Shown piece after piece: positions 9,509-18,327 of a stretch of DNA of 64,000 nt. Position 1 is the stretch's first letter. Each line of letters opens with the position of its first letter. This DNA is from Bacteroidota bacterium (GTDB lineage: Bacteria; Bacteroidota; Bacteroidia; Chitinophagales; Chitinophagaceae). Made by a program: the position numbers and the translations under genes. The stretch lies in the NCBI GenBank assembly GCA_016868855.1, contig VGFP01000001.1:310001-374000 (forward strand). Direction: 5' to 3'. The notes below the pieces were generated by a model. It saw nothing but the letters and a program-made list of their open reading frames with translations, was not told the DNA's origin and made no database searches.

Positions 9509-10858
9509 ATGAATTCCAAAACCGTCAGAGACAGGCTCCCCTTTATTTTGCTGCTCCTTATTTCAATTGCCTCGATTTTTGTACCTCTACTTCCCAATTT
9601 TGATGACAAGCAATCTGCCTACAGCGGCGCTGACATTACCTGGATATTGATTGCAACTGCACTGGTTTTTTTGATGACACCCGGACTCGCATTTTTTTAT
9701 GGAGGGATGGTACACCGTAAAAACGTGATCTCTACCATGATCAAAAGTACGGTTGCAGCTGGAGTGGTCAGTGTTATTTGGGTTGCCTTTGGTTATAGCC
9801 TTTGCTTTGGAGAATCCATGGGAGGATTTGTGGGCAATCCACTCACCCACTTCTTTTTCAAAGATGTAAACAATGCTGAACCTTGGGGACTCGCACCAAC
9901 AATACCCAAAACATTGTTTGCACTGTTTCAGCTGATGTTTGCCATCATTACACCCGGACTTGTTGTCGGCGCATTGGCTGAAAGAGTTAGATTCACTTCC
10001 TATATTTTATTTATCATCCTTTTCAGCATCCTGGTATATGCACCACTTGCACACTGGAGTTGGCACCCAGATGGATTTCTTTTTAAAATGGGTGCACTTG
10101 ACTTTGCCGGTGGGACTGTTGTACATATTTCTGCAGGATGTGCTGCACTTGCTGGAGTGCTGGTTTTAAAAAGGAGAAAAGCACATATGGAAGGCGCCGA
10201 AGTACCTCCCGCCAACGTTCCCTATGTGTTGATTGGAACAGGATTGTTGTGGTTTGGCTGGTTTGGATTCAATGCCGGTTCTGCACTGGGTGCAAACGGA
10301 TTGGCCGTTTCAGCATTTGCAACAACCAATACCGCTGCTGCTGCTGCGGGCTTGTCTTGGATGTTCTTTGATGTAATGAGAGGGAAAAAACCTTCTGTGA
10401 TGGGATTCTGTATTGGTGCAGTTGTGGGACTCGTTGCCATTACACCAGGTGCAGGATTTGTTGGTATCCCACAAAGTATTTTCATCGGTGTTTTCGCTGC
10501 CATTGTTTCCAACATCGCAGTACACTTCAAACAAAAATCAACATTGGATGATACGTTGGATGTATTCCCCTGTCACGGTATCGGTGGAATTGTCGGCATG
10601 ATCTTGACCGGCATTTTTGCAACCAAAGCTGTCAACAGCGCGGGCAATGATGGACTGCTTTACGGCAATGTTGACTTCTTCTTTACACAACTGAAAGCCA
10701 TGCTGATTGCAGTGAGCTATTCATTTGTGCTATCCTTCCTGATTTTCAAATTCATCAACCTGATTCAACCGTTGAGGGTAAGTGAGGAAGAAGAAGAATT
10801 GGGACTTGATCAAACACAACACGATGAAAAATATGGCAGAAATCCCAACAAGGCATAA
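9509..10858 (+). CDS. amtB: Ammonium transporter (Amt/Mep/Rh family)
   Basis: Inner-membrane ammonium channel. 449 residues with an N-terminal hydrophobic segment (11-28, possibly a cleaved signal as in E. coli AmtB) followed by about eleven membrane helices. The family signature is present (FFYGGMVHRKN, about 62-72), as are the twin pore histidines H206 (in GGTVVHISAG) and H356 (in FPCHGIGG). The cytoplasmic tail is short and acidic (SEEEEELGLDQ). It follows gltBD on the same strand, forming an ammonium-assimilation neighbourhood. A glnK/glnB P-II gene, the usual partner next to amtB, is not found here. Confidence 0.96.
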   Translation: MNSKTVRDRLPFILLLLISIASIFVPLLPNFDDKQSAYSGADITWILIATALVFLMTPGLAFFYGGMVHRKNVISTMIKSTVAAGVVSVIWVAFGYSLCFGESMGGFVGNPLTHFFFKDVNNAEPWGLAPTIPKTLFALFQLMFAIITPGLVVGALAERVRFTSYILFIILFSILVYAPLAHWSWHPDGFLFKMGALDFAGGTVVHISAGCAALAGVLVLKRRKAHMEGAEVPPANVPYVLIGTGLLWFGWFGFNAGSALGANGLAVSAFATTNTAAAAAGLSWMFFDVMRGKKPSVMGFCIGAVVGLVAITPGAGFVGIPQSIFIGVFAAIVSNIAVHFKQKSTLDDTLDVFPCHGIGGIVGMILTGIFATKAVNSAGNDGLLYGNVDFFFTQLKAMLIAVSYSFVLSFLIFKFINLIQPLRVSEEEEELGLDQTQHDEKYGRNPNKA

Positions 10859-10877
10859 CTGCCCTGAAAAATAAACA

Positions 10878-10930
10878 AGGGTACAGCGCGGGGCAATGTT
10901 GGACTAGAACAATTGCCTTTGCCATACCCT
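10878..10930 (+). terminator. Possible terminator or structured leader after amtB
   Basis: An outer stem AGGGTA/TACCCT (10878-10883 with 10925-10930) encloses an inner stem GGCAATGTT/AACAATTGCC with one bulge. The T-run behind it is weak (CTTTT), so it may end amtB transcription or structure the leader of the next gene. Confidence 0.3.
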
Positions 10931-11110
10931 CTTTTAGAACTAAAAACCAAAACAATGTTACGAAAACTTTGCCTTTCCTTTTGCAGATCAGTACAGGTAA
11001 AATCAAGCAATCAGAAAAGATGGTTTTGTAATACGAGTTTGGCCATGTTCACCCTACCAATTCAAACAGCCTTACTCGATTCATATTACACTTCACCAAC
11101 TAAAAAACAC

Positions 11111-11863
11111 ATGATTATGCTGAAACGCAACACAAACATCCTTGTACTAATGATTTGTTTTTCCATGATTCTACCTGTTACTCAGGCTCAGGAGAGAAAA
11201 GAAGACAAACTCTCTCTTTCCTTAAACTTAAACCATGATGCATTTTTTGGATTCAATCCAGCTGTAACAGCATCCTACCCTGTTGCCCCAAAAACAGACT
11301 TTACTTTTTACGGAATTCAATGGGGTGCAGGTACTGCAAGCGCTTGGGGTAATTGGACCGAATTTGGACTCGGCTTCAACATGAAAGCAGGCGATTTTGC
11401 TATCAATCCACAATTGGGATTTACCATGGGTAACCTGTTGAGCAGCGGCACCAATCAACCTGGAATTGTAGGCGATGGCATTGTTCCAAACTTAACAATC
11501 AACTACGATGATCAAAAGATAATCGGTCAATTGTATGCAGGATATTACGCCGCGTTGAGAAACAAAACAGCAGTGGGAGAGTCTACCCTGAATTACGCCC
11601 ATTATTGGTTAAATGTAGGAGGCCGCGTTGCTCCATGGCTGGTACTAGGTGCACATTATGAAAACTTAAATTTAGCAGGCGGAAAAATAAAAGGAGGTGG
11701 AGAAACAAGTAGTGCCGATTACTATAAATGGTTCGGCCCATTCATACAAGTTTCCAAAGGCGTTGGAGGTATGCGTTTTTCCTTTGGGACTGATCTCACG
11801 GATCCTAAGACTTCCAACAGCAGCAGTGACTTCTATAAGCTTTCTTTTTTCTTTAATTTCTAA
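11111..11863 (+). CDS. Secreted outer-membrane beta-barrel-like protein of unknown function
   Basis: I place the start at ATG 11111 (or 11117) because a clear signal peptide follows: LKRNTNILVLMICF, ending in VTQAQ. The frame is open further upstream to 10913, but that part does not look like protein. The mature chain (about 225 residues) is rich in alternating aromatic and glycine residues, contains many short strands and ends in SFFFNF, typical of an outer-membrane barrel. Such small barrel proteins often sit beside amt genes in this phylum as I recall, suggesting a role in nitrogen-compound permeation, but the sequence itself does not show a substrate. No named family can be assigned with confidence. 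Confidence 0.75.
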   Translation: MIMLKRNTNILVLMICFSMILPVTQAQERKEDKLSLSLNLNHDAFFGFNPAVTASYPVAPKTDFTFYGIQWGAGTASAWGNWTEFGLGFNMKAGDFAINPQLGFTMGNLLSSGTNQPGIVGDGIVPNLTINYDDQKIIGQLYAGYYAALRNKTAVGESTLNYAHYWLNVGGRVAPWLVLGAHYENLNLAGGKIKGGGETSSADYYKWFGPFIQVSKGVGGMRFSFGTDLTDPKTSNSSSDFYKLSFFFNF

Positions 11864-11887
11864 AAATACTCAAGGCAAGCAATCGAA

Positions 11888-11913
11888 AAGCCTCCTATTT
11901 CTATAGGAAGCTT
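11888..11913 (+). terminator. Weak hairpin after the outer-membrane protein
   Basis: AAGC-C-TCCTAT, loop TTCT, ATAGGA-A-GCTT forms a 10 bp stem with one internal mismatch. It is followed by ACTTTAAAA rather than a good T-run, so termination is only suggested. Confidence 0.3.
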
Positions 11914-11976
11914 ACTTTAAAAAAAATTAATCTTGATATTTTGGGTCATATACAAGGGCGGCCTCAATGGGTCGTC

Positions 11977-13284
11977 CTATTTCTTTCTAAAGAATATCCT
12001 CACCGGTACTCCATTCAACTTGAACATTTCCCTCAACTTGTTTTCCAGATAATTTTTGTAAGGAGTTTTGATATCATCAGGATAATTGGTGAAAAAAGCA
12101 AAACTTGGAACTGCAGTAGGCAATTGGGTGATGAATTTAATTTTAACTGAATTCCCTCTGACCACAGGTGGATGGTAGGCCTCAATTACTTTTAACATCA
12201 CTTCATTGAGTTGAGAGGTAGGTATCTTACGATTCCTGTTTTCATATACCTGCAATGCTGTCTCGATCACTTTGAAAATCCTGGTCTTTTCCTTTGCAGA
12301 AATAAACAAGACAGGAACATCTTTGAATGGGGCGAGTCGCTCTTTTAAGTTTTTCTCAAAGTCTTTTGCTGTATTGGTAGATTTTGCAACCAGATCCCAC
12401 TTGTTGACTAAAAACACAATTCCCTTTCCCTTTTTGACCGCCAAAGAAAATATATTTAAATCCTGCTGGGTAATGCCTTTCTCTGCATCAATCATCATCA
12501 AGCAAATATCTGCCTCATCCATTGCCTTGATGGCACGAATGACAGAGTAAAATTCCAAATCCTCATGCACTTTTGTTTTCCTTCTGATACCGGCAGTATC
12601 AATCAGGATGAATTCTTTTTGAAAAAGATTATAGTGTGTGTGGATCGTATCTCTGGTAGTACCTGCGATATCACTCACAATCGTCCGTTCTGTACCAACC
12701 AGTGCGTTGAGCAAAGATGATTTTCCAACATTGGGTTGACCAATGATGGCAAAATGCGGCAATCCCTCTTGGTGCTGTTCCGCTGAAACTTCTATCAGTT
12801 CAGCAATATCATCCAGCACCTCTCCCGTACCACTGCCAGACATGGAGGAAAGAAAATATGTTTTTTCAATGCCCATTGAATAAAACTCAGTTGCATCTAT
12901 TTGACGCTCACTGTTGTCAACCTTATTGACAACCAGGAATACAGGTTTTTTAGCACTGCGCAGCACATCTGCCATGGCTTCATCCAAAGCAGTAATGCCA
13001 GTTGTTACATCGCACATAAAAACAATTGCATTGGCTTCTTCGACTGCAATCATGACCTGTTGACGAATCTCTTTTTCAAACACATCTACCCCATCCTGCA
13101 CAAATCCACCTGTGTCAATCACGTTAAATGTCTTGCCATTCCATTCTGAAATACCGTATTGCCTGTCTCGTGTAACACCGGGGGTATCTTCTACAATAGC
13201 TTTACGCTGTTCCAGCAAACGATTGAAAAAAGTACTCTTTCCCACATTGGGTCTTCCCACAATAGCTAAAGTAAATCCACTCAT
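11977..13284 (-). CDS. der: Ribosome-assembly GTPase Der (EngA)
   Basis: Essential GTPase that helps mature the 50S subunit. 435 residues with the family's unique two tandem G domains: first P-loop GRPNVGKST at 10-18 with DTGG at 57-60 and NKVD at 120-123; second P-loop GQPNVGKSS at 182-190 with NKWD near 300; then a C-terminal KH-like domain (about 355-435) that ends in the basic tail FFRKK. It is the last gene of a minus-strand run that begins with era; the gap to the preceding unknown gene is 24 bases. Confidence 0.97.
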   Translation of the reverse strand: MSGFTLAIVGRPNVGKSTFFNRLLEQRKAIVEDTPGVTRDRQYGISEWNGKTFNVIDTGGFVQDGVDVFEKEIRQQVMIAVEEANAIVFMCDVTTGITALDEAMADVLRSAKKPVFLVVNKVDNSERQIDATEFYSMGIEKTYFLSSMSGSGTGEVLDDIAELIEVSAEQHQEGLPHFAIIGQPNVGKSSLLNALVGTERTIVSDIAGTTRDTIHTHYNLFQKEFILIDTAGIRRKTKVHEDLEFYSVIRAIKAMDEADICLMMIDAEKGITQQDLNIFSLAVKKGKGIVFLVNKWDLVAKSTNTAKDFEKNLKERLAPFKDVPVLFISAKEKTRIFKVIETALQVYENRNRKIPTSQLNEVMLKVIEAYHPPVVRGNSVKIKFITQLPTAVPSFAFFTNYPDDIKTPYKNYLENKLREMFKLNGVPVRIFFRKK

Positions 13285-13308
13285 TGTAAATATTCAGTCA
13301 GAGCAACG

Positions 13309-14028
13309 TTATTGCTCATTCCATTTTTTAAGGTAAGCCACCAGGTCTTCCTCTCGTTTTAAATTCATTTTATTGGTTGAGAGCCACTTGGTCATCGCAT
13401 TATCAGGTGGTACGATTTCGAAGATGGCATCTTCATTCATTTTTTTCAGCTGTATGATCTTATTGTTGTGTTTGACAAAATACAACTGACTGGTTGAAAA
13501 ATAATATCGTTTGAGGGTACCGAACATGGAGTCAGCCGATGATACAGTTCTCTTGATATACTTGTACAAAGCAACCCGGCCATCCACCAGCACCTGAGAA
13601 TATCCATTCAATGACTTTTTATTGAATTGAAATTCACTGGTGTTCAGCATAAAAACAGCTCCATTGTTGAATGTTATTCTGCTGGAGAGTTGAGCTGGAG
13701 CAATGAATTCTTTGCCTCCCTCGCCAATGAAATGCACCTCATGTGTTGCGAGATTGAGCCTGGCTTTTAGTTCACCAACAGCAGCTGCTCCATTCGATTT
13801 GAAAAACTTGGCAATCTGAAAACTGTCGTTGTAATAGGGACTCCCTTTGATCTTATCATACGACAATCGGAGTCCACCACCCTTGTTGTCAACTCCTTCA
13901 AAATTCACTTCGTGAACTGCCAATGTATAGGCAGCACCGGAGAAATCTTCTCGGGGCAAATAACCTGACTGACCGCAGACAGTCGCCGCTATCATACAAT
14001 AGATCCATGTCACAATAAATAGACGCAT
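13309..14028 (-). CDS. Secreted protein of unknown function between era and der
   Basis: 239 residues with an N-terminal signal peptide (FIVTWIYCMIAATVCGQ) and no membrane segment after it. The body is predicted strand-rich, with a short basic helical C-terminus (KREEDLVAYLKKWNEQ). I recognise no named domain; it resembles in style a common unannotated secreted family of Bacteroidota with a GSPY motif (here at about 62-65). It lies 9 bases after era and 24 before der, so it is very likely co-transcribed with two ribosome-assembly GTPases, although the product should leave the cytoplasm. Function unknown. Confidence 0.8.
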   Translation of the reverse strand: MRLFIVTWIYCMIAATVCGQSGYLPREDFSGAAYTLAVHEVNFEGVDNKGGGLRLSYDKIKGSPYYNDSFQIAKFFKSNGAAAVGELKARLNLATHEVHFIGEGGKEFIAPAQLSSRITFNNGAVFMLNTSEFQFNKKSLNGYSQVLVDGRVALYKYIKRTVSSADSMFGTLKRYYFSTSQLYFVKHNNKIIQLKKMNEDAIFEIVPPDNAMTKWLSTNKMNLKREEDLVAYLKKWNEQ

Positions 14029-14037
14029 GAAAATAAA

Positions 14038-14907
14038 TTAGTTATATCCGTACTCCTTTAGGTAAAGATCGTTATTTCTCCAGTTATCACGCACTTTCAC
14101 AAATAATTCAAGGAAAACTTTTGCATCCAAAAACTTCTCTAATTCCAACCTCGACCTTGTTCCGAGCTCCTTGATTTTTGAACCCTTTGCACCGAGTATG
14201 ATCGCTTTTTGCGATTCTCTGTGAACAATGATATCGGCAGTGATTTTTATCAATGTTGTTTTCTCCTCAAATTTAGCAATCATCACCGTGGCCTGGTATG
14301 GCAATTCCTCATCGTACAGTTCAAATATTTTTTCGCGTATAATTTCAGCCGCAAAAAATTTGGTAGGCAAGTCTGTCAATTCATCCTTGTCATAATAAGC
14401 CTCACCTTCTGGCAGCAATTGAACAATGGTGGCGACCAACTGGTCAATATGTAATTTTTGTTTAGCAGAAATGGTCATTAGATGAGCAACCCTCATATTG
14501 TTTTGAAGGGATGAAATTTTTTCTGACACATCGCTAGCTTTGGCAAGATCGGTTTTATTCAATACCAATATCATTGGAACTTTAACCTTTAGCAATCCAA
14601 TGTTCGATTGTATTTCCTCGATGGAATCCCTTGCATCAGCAAGAAATATACACACATCGGCATCTTCCATGCTTGCATGGACTGCTGACATCATTTTTTC
14701 GTGAAGTTTGTATTTGGGCTCAATGACACCAGGTGTATCGGAAAATACGATCTGATAATCATCGCCAGATAAAAAAGCTCTGATGCGATGACGCGTTGTT
14801 TGCACTTTAGATGACACAATTGAAAGCTTCTCACCCAGGATGGCGTTCAACAATGTACTCTTGCCGGCATTTGGCTTTCCCACAATATTTACAAATCCAG
14901 ATTTCAT
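14038..14907 (-). CDS. era: GTPase Era, 16S rRNA-processing factor
   Basis: Binds the 3' end of 16S rRNA and checks small-subunit maturation. 289 residues, the usual length. P-loop GKPNAGKST at 10-18, the switch region with the TTRHRI motif, a DTPG motif, and NKTD near 123-126 make up the G domain; a type 2 KH domain fills about 205-285 with GAKGSKIKELG as its RNA-binding GxxG loop. First gene of the run era, secreted unknown, der. A -7 box at 14918-14925 would give an extremely short leader. Confidence 0.97.
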   Translation of the reverse strand: MKSGFVNIVGKPNAGKSTLLNAILGEKLSIVSSKVQTTRHRIRAFLSGDDYQIVFSDTPGVIEPKYKLHEKMMSAVHASMEDADVCIFLADARDSIEEIQSNIGLLKVKVPMILVLNKTDLAKASDVSEKISSLQNNMRVAHLMTISAKQKLHIDQLVATIVQLLPEGEAYYDKDELTDLPTKFFAAEIIREKIFELYDEELPYQATVMIAKFEEKTTLIKITADIIVHRESQKAIILGAKGSKIKELGTRSRLELEKFLDAKVFLELFVKVRDNWRNNDLYLKEYGYN

Positions 14908-14917
14908 CTATGTTCCA

Positions 14918-14925
14918 CAAAGGTA
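14918..14925 (-). promoter_or_regulatory. Putative -7 box for era
   Basis: On the minus strand this reads TACCTTTG, an exact TAnnTTTG match, only 10 bases ahead of the era start codon. The -33 region is not a clear TTG. Confidence 0.4.
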
Positions 14926-14941
14926 ACATAGTAAAAATTGT

Positions 14942-14972
14942 TTTGAACATTGATGATTTTACAGTAACTTTG
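14942..14972 (+). promoter_or_regulatory. Consensus Bacteroidota promoter of the initiator tRNA
   Basis: TTTG at 14942-14945, a 19-base spacer, then TAACTTTG at 14965-14972: an exact -33/-7 pair for the Bacteroidota housekeeping sigma factor. The tRNA begins 11 bases after the box. Confidence 0.85.
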
Positions 14973-14982
14973 CGATCCACAT

Positions 14983-15054
<72 letters not shown>

Positions 15055-15056
15055 CA

Positions 15057-15086
15057 AAAAAGGCAACCACTCGGTTGCCTTTTTCA
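15057..15086. terminator. Bidirectional intrinsic terminator
   Basis: AAAAAGGCAACC, loop ACTC, GGTTGCCTTTTT is a perfect stem with A-tract and T-tract, so it can end the tRNA transcript on + and the GIN-domain gene on -. Confidence 0.9.
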
Positions 15087-15102
15087 ATATCTATCTAATT
15101 TG

Positions 15103-15819
15103 TCAATCAGCTCGTTTTACTTTGCTGGCTCCCGTTGCACTCATTTCCACTTGTGCAGGATTCCCATAATAATGAATATTGCTGGCACCTGTAGCAACGG
15201 CATGTAATTTGTTGGATACATAAATAGTGGAATTGGAAGCTCCAGATACTTTGATGTCTGCAGTTTCTATCTTGAATGTTGATGCCTTTAATTTGCTGGC
15301 ACCTGTCAACACAGCCTCCACATATGCTGCTCTTCCAGTCAACTCAACATCAGAGGCACCGGTAAATTGCAGTTTAACTTGATTACAATCTAGCTTCCCG
15401 AGAAAATCACTAGCACCGGTGAATTTGATTAACAAATCATCCGACTTCAATAAATCGGTCACCAAAAAATTTACAGCTCCAGATGCAAAGATTTCATCAA
15501 TAGTAGGTGCAGATATGTACAACTTGAATTTACCGTCACCCGAAATCCAATTCCTATAACTGCTCTCAAGATCAAACATCAACACTCCACCATTGTTTTT
15601 TACACGGATCCTGTCACGCGCAGATTCAGAATTGGCACTGATCGCAACTGTATAGGTATCACTCACGGAATAATACACCTTGAATGGACCATGGATTTCA
15701 ATTTTTGAAAACCGTCCCATATCTCGCTTTACTGCCATTTGATCATTGATGATCAATTTATCCTGCGCCTGCAAGAGACCGAAAAAAATTAGTCCTAGTA
15801 ATGTAAAGAGTTGCTTCAT
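15103..15819 (-). CDS. Secreted GIN-domain protein (DUF2807, putative adhesin head)
   Basis: 238 residues. A signal peptide (MKQLFTLLGLIFFGLLQAQ) precedes a beta-helix-like body. The motif (T/S)GAS recurs at about 20-residue steps through the second half (FTGASD, FTGASD, LTGASK, VSGASN, ATGASN, ATGASK), the hallmark of the DUF2807 repeat, in which each turn presents a Gly-Ala-Ser corner. Such proteins are periplasmic or surface-exposed in Bacteroidota; function is uncertain, with adhesion suggested only by fold. It ends at the bidirectional terminator shared with the tRNA and is divergent from the TPP-riboswitch gene. Confidence 0.88.
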   Translation of the reverse strand: MKQLFTLLGLIFFGLLQAQDKLIINDQMAVKRDMGRFSKIEIHGPFKVYYSVSDTYTVAISANSESARDRIRVKNNGGVLMFDLESSYRNWISGDGKFKLYISAPTIDEIFASGAVNFLVTDLLKSDDLLIKFTGASDFLGKLDCNQVKLQFTGASDVELTGRAAYVEAVLTGASKLKASTFKIETADIKVSGASNSTIYVSNKLHAVATGASNIHYYGNPAQVEMSATGASKVKRAD

Positions 15820-15893
15820 TTCAGTTTGTTTAACCTTAATACGCTCAACGATGAATTTAGTTACAACAGATCTAATATTTCGAAGATAATTTT

Positions 15894-15921
15894 TTTGAAA
15901 CTGATGGAAAATATAATTTTG
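15894..15921 (+). promoter_or_regulatory. Putative promoter of the TPP-riboswitch transcript
   Basis: TTTG at 15894-15897 and TAATTTTG at 15914-15921 (exact -7 consensus), spacer 16, somewhat short. Transcription would begin close to the first bases of the riboswitch. Confidence 0.5.
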
Positions 15922-15923
15922 TA

Positions 15924-16009
15924 CTGTTCCGGGGTGCTTTGGGTTGATACCAAGGCTGAGAAAAACCCGTTGAACCTGATCAGGATAATGCCTGCGCAGG
16001 GAAGGACAG
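15924..16009 (+). promoter_or_regulatory. TPP riboswitch (THI element)
   Basis: Senses thiamine pyrophosphate in the leader of the TonB-dependent receptor that follows. All conserved blocks are present: the GGGGTGC block at 15931-15937, GCTGAGA at 15955-15961 (pyrimidine-binding loop), ACCC at 15965-15968, the block around CCTGAT and GATAATGCC at 15975-15992 (pyrophosphate-binding arm), and GCGCAGGGAA closing. P1 forms between CTGTTCC (15924-15930) and GGACAG (16004-16009) with one bulged T. A 64-base stretch then leads to the start codon and contains a hairpin that could be the expression platform. Confidence 0.95.
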
Positions 16010-16046
16010 TCTCACCCAAATTTTCCTTTCTCTTCCGGCAGAACCT

Positions 16047-16073
16047 GACTGATCATTTTCAAAATAATCGGTC
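16047..16073 (+). promoter_or_regulatory. Hairpin abutting the receptor start codon (possible expression platform)
   Basis: GACTGAT (16047-16053) pairs with ATCGGTC (16067-16073), one G:T wobble, and ATT/AAT can extend it inside. The 3' arm ends at the base before ATG 16074, so folding would bury the ribosome entry site. Coupling to the riboswitch is inferred from position. Confidence 0.4.
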
Positions 16074-18263
16074 ATGAAATCACATTTTGTACTTGCGTTG
16101 ATGTTGTTCACTTCATTTGATGGTTTATCACAAGTGGTCCAACCAAAAGCGGTTGATACTTTGTCTTTAAGCGATACCAGTCTGAAAAAATCATCTCTCA
16201 TGCCTACCATTGAAATTCAAGGGGTACGAGCGGAGCAGAAATATCCCTTTACACAGTCCATGATCTACAAAAGCAATATTGCTAAAAATAACCTGGGACA
16301 AGACATTCCATTTCTTCTGAATCAGGTACCCGGAGCTGTTGCCAGCTCAGATGCAGGAAATGGTATTGGTTATACAGGCATCAGAATCAGGGGAACAGAT
16401 CCAAACAGGATTAATTTTACCATCAATGGTATTTCATACAATGATGCAGAGTCACAGGGAGTATTTCTGGTGAACATGCCTGATCTTCTGTCATCCACCA
16501 ATAGCATGCAAATCCAAAGAGGTGTTGGTACCAGTACCAACGGATCTGGGGCATTTGGCGCAACAGTGAATATATTGACCAACGAGGTACAGGAGAAAGC
16601 TTACACAGAAATCAACAACTCAGTTGGATCATTCAACACCTTCAAACATACATTCAAAGCTGGAACAGGACTCATCAACAACAGATTCACCGTCGATGTT
16701 AGACTTTCCTCGATCAAAAGTGATGGCTACATTGAAAGAGCCAGCAGCGACTTAAAATCATTTTATATTTCAGCAGCGAGCATCAAAGAAAATTCCTCTC
16801 TGCGGTTCAACATCATATCAGGAAAGGAAAAAACATATCAGGCTTGGTATGGGGTTTCTGAAGAACAAATGAAGATCAACCGAAGATTCAACGAAGCTGG
16901 TATGAGACCTGGTGCTGATCCATATGACAATGAAACAGATAATTATTGGCAAACACATTACCAATTGTTCTATAATAAGAAAATAAACACCAAATGGAAT
17001 TTAAACAATACTGTCTTCACAACCACAGGCAGAGGGCATTATGAGCAATACAAAACCAATGAGAAATTTGAAAAATATGGATTGCCCTCTCCCATCATCA
17101 ATGGAAATACGATAAAATCAACTGACTTGGTCAGACAATTGTGGCTAGACAATATTTTCATCGGAAACAATATTTCGGTAAGACACAAAAATGAAAAGAG
17201 AGAAGTTACCCTTGGTGGCAATATGAGTAATTACCTTGGAGATCATTTTGGTAAAATAATTTGGTCAAAATACGCCATATCAAAAGATTACAAGTGGTAT
17301 GACTTGAATGCAAACAAGTCTGAGCAGTCAGTTTTTGGAAAGTGGATGGAAGAGTCAGGAAACTTCCAATTCTTTGGCGATGTTCAATTGAGAAATATTC
17401 AATACGATATCAATGGATTCAGGAACAATCCAACATTGAATATCAAACAGCAATGGACATTCTTCAATCCCAAGGCAGGTATCAGGTATACAAAAGAAAA
17501 AACAAGTACATATTTATCGTTTGCAAGAGCTACCAAAGAACCCAACAGGGATGATTTTGAGGCAGGGAATATGGAGATTCCTCGTCCAGAGCGACTAGAC
17601 GATTGGGAGGCAGGCATACAACATACGAGTAAAAAATACAGGTATTCAATCACATTCTATTACATGAACTACAAAGACCAGCTGGTACTGACGGGAAGGA
17701 TCAATGATGTGGGTGCTTACACCCGAACCAACATCGCAAAAAGTTTTCGCAGAGGTATAGAATTGGAAGGAAGCTATTCATTTAATCCTTGGCTTCAACT
17801 CACGAGCAACCTTGCGTTGAGTCAAAATAAGATACAATCCTTTACAGAGTATTATGATGATTATGACAACGGTGGACAAAAAACAAATCTTTTCACATCA
17901 ACCAATATAGCTTTTTCACCAGCTGTTGTAAACAATACCATTCTCAGTGCTTCCATCATGAAAAAAACCGAACTGAGATGGATTGCTAAATATGTCAGCA
18001 GACAGTATCTCGATAACACATCCCGCAAGGACAGAAGCCTGGATCCATACCTGGTGAACGACCTTCAAATCAACAGAACATTTTCACTTAAAAATGGAAC
18101 AGCAGTTTCTACAGTAATACAGGTAAACAATCTGTTCAATAAACGCTATGCTCCCAATGGCTATACGTATAGCTATTACTATGGTGGAAATATTATCAAC
18201 AATAATTATTTTTACCCCATGGCAGAGAGGAATTGGATGATCGGATTGAACATATCATTGTAA
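16074..18263 (+). CDS. TonB-dependent outer-membrane receptor, probably for thiamine or a precursor
   Basis: 729 residues. Signal peptide (1-19, ending FDGLSQ), then a plug domain (about 45-170: IPFLLNQVPGAV, GIRIRGTDP, GAFGATVNILTN), then a 22-strand barrel to the C-terminal aromatic/hydrophobic end (GLNISL). There is no CarboxypepD-like N-terminal extension, so it is a classical BtuB/FepA-type receptor rather than a SusC type. Control by a TPP riboswitch directly upstream points to uptake of thiamine or its phosphates; TPP-regulated TonB receptors (OMthi) are known from Bacteroidota. No thi or pnu transporter gene lies beside it, so the inner-membrane partner is elsewhere. Confidence 0.93.
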   Translation: MKSHFVLALMLFTSFDGLSQVVQPKAVDTLSLSDTSLKKSSLMPTIEIQGVRAEQKYPFTQSMIYKSNIAKNNLGQDIPFLLNQVPGAVASSDAGNGIGYTGIRIRGTDPNRINFTINGISYNDAESQGVFLVNMPDLLSSTNSMQIQRGVGTSTNGSGAFGATVNILTNEVQEKAYTEINNSVGSFNTFKHTFKAGTGLINNRFTVDVRLSSIKSDGYIERASSDLKSFYISAASIKENSSLRFNIISGKEKTYQAWYGVSEEQMKINRRFNEAGMRPGADPYDNETDNYWQTHYQLFYNKKINTKWNLNNTVFTTTGRGHYEQYKTNEKFEKYGLPSPIINGNTIKSTDLVRQLWLDNIFIGNNISVRHKNEKREVTLGGNMSNYLGDHFGKIIWSKYAISKDYKWYDLNANKSEQSVFGKWMEESGNFQFFGDVQLRNIQYDINGFRNNPTLNIKQQWTFFNPKAGIRYTKEKTSTYLSFARATKEPNRDDFEAGNMEIPRPERLDDWEAGIQHTSKKYRYSITFYYMNYKDQLVLTGRINDVGAYTRTNIAKSFRRGIELEGSYSFNPWLQLTSNLALSQNKIQSFTEYYDDYDNGGQKTNLFTSTNIAFSPAVVNNTILSASIMKKTELRWIAKYVSRQYLDNTSRKDRSLDPYLVNDLQINRTFSLKNGTAVSTVIQVNNLFNKRYAPNGYTYSYYYGGNIINNNYFYPMAERNWMIGLNISL

Positions 18264-18327
18264 TTATTTATGAAATAATTGTTTTACACATTTTAATTTC
18301 TTGGTCATTTTTTTTCATGATTATTCC

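Noticed and set aside
10913-11110. Longer N-terminus for the outer-membrane protein
   Set aside because: The stretch is open but lacks protein-like composition, and a clean signal peptide begins at 11111 or 11117.
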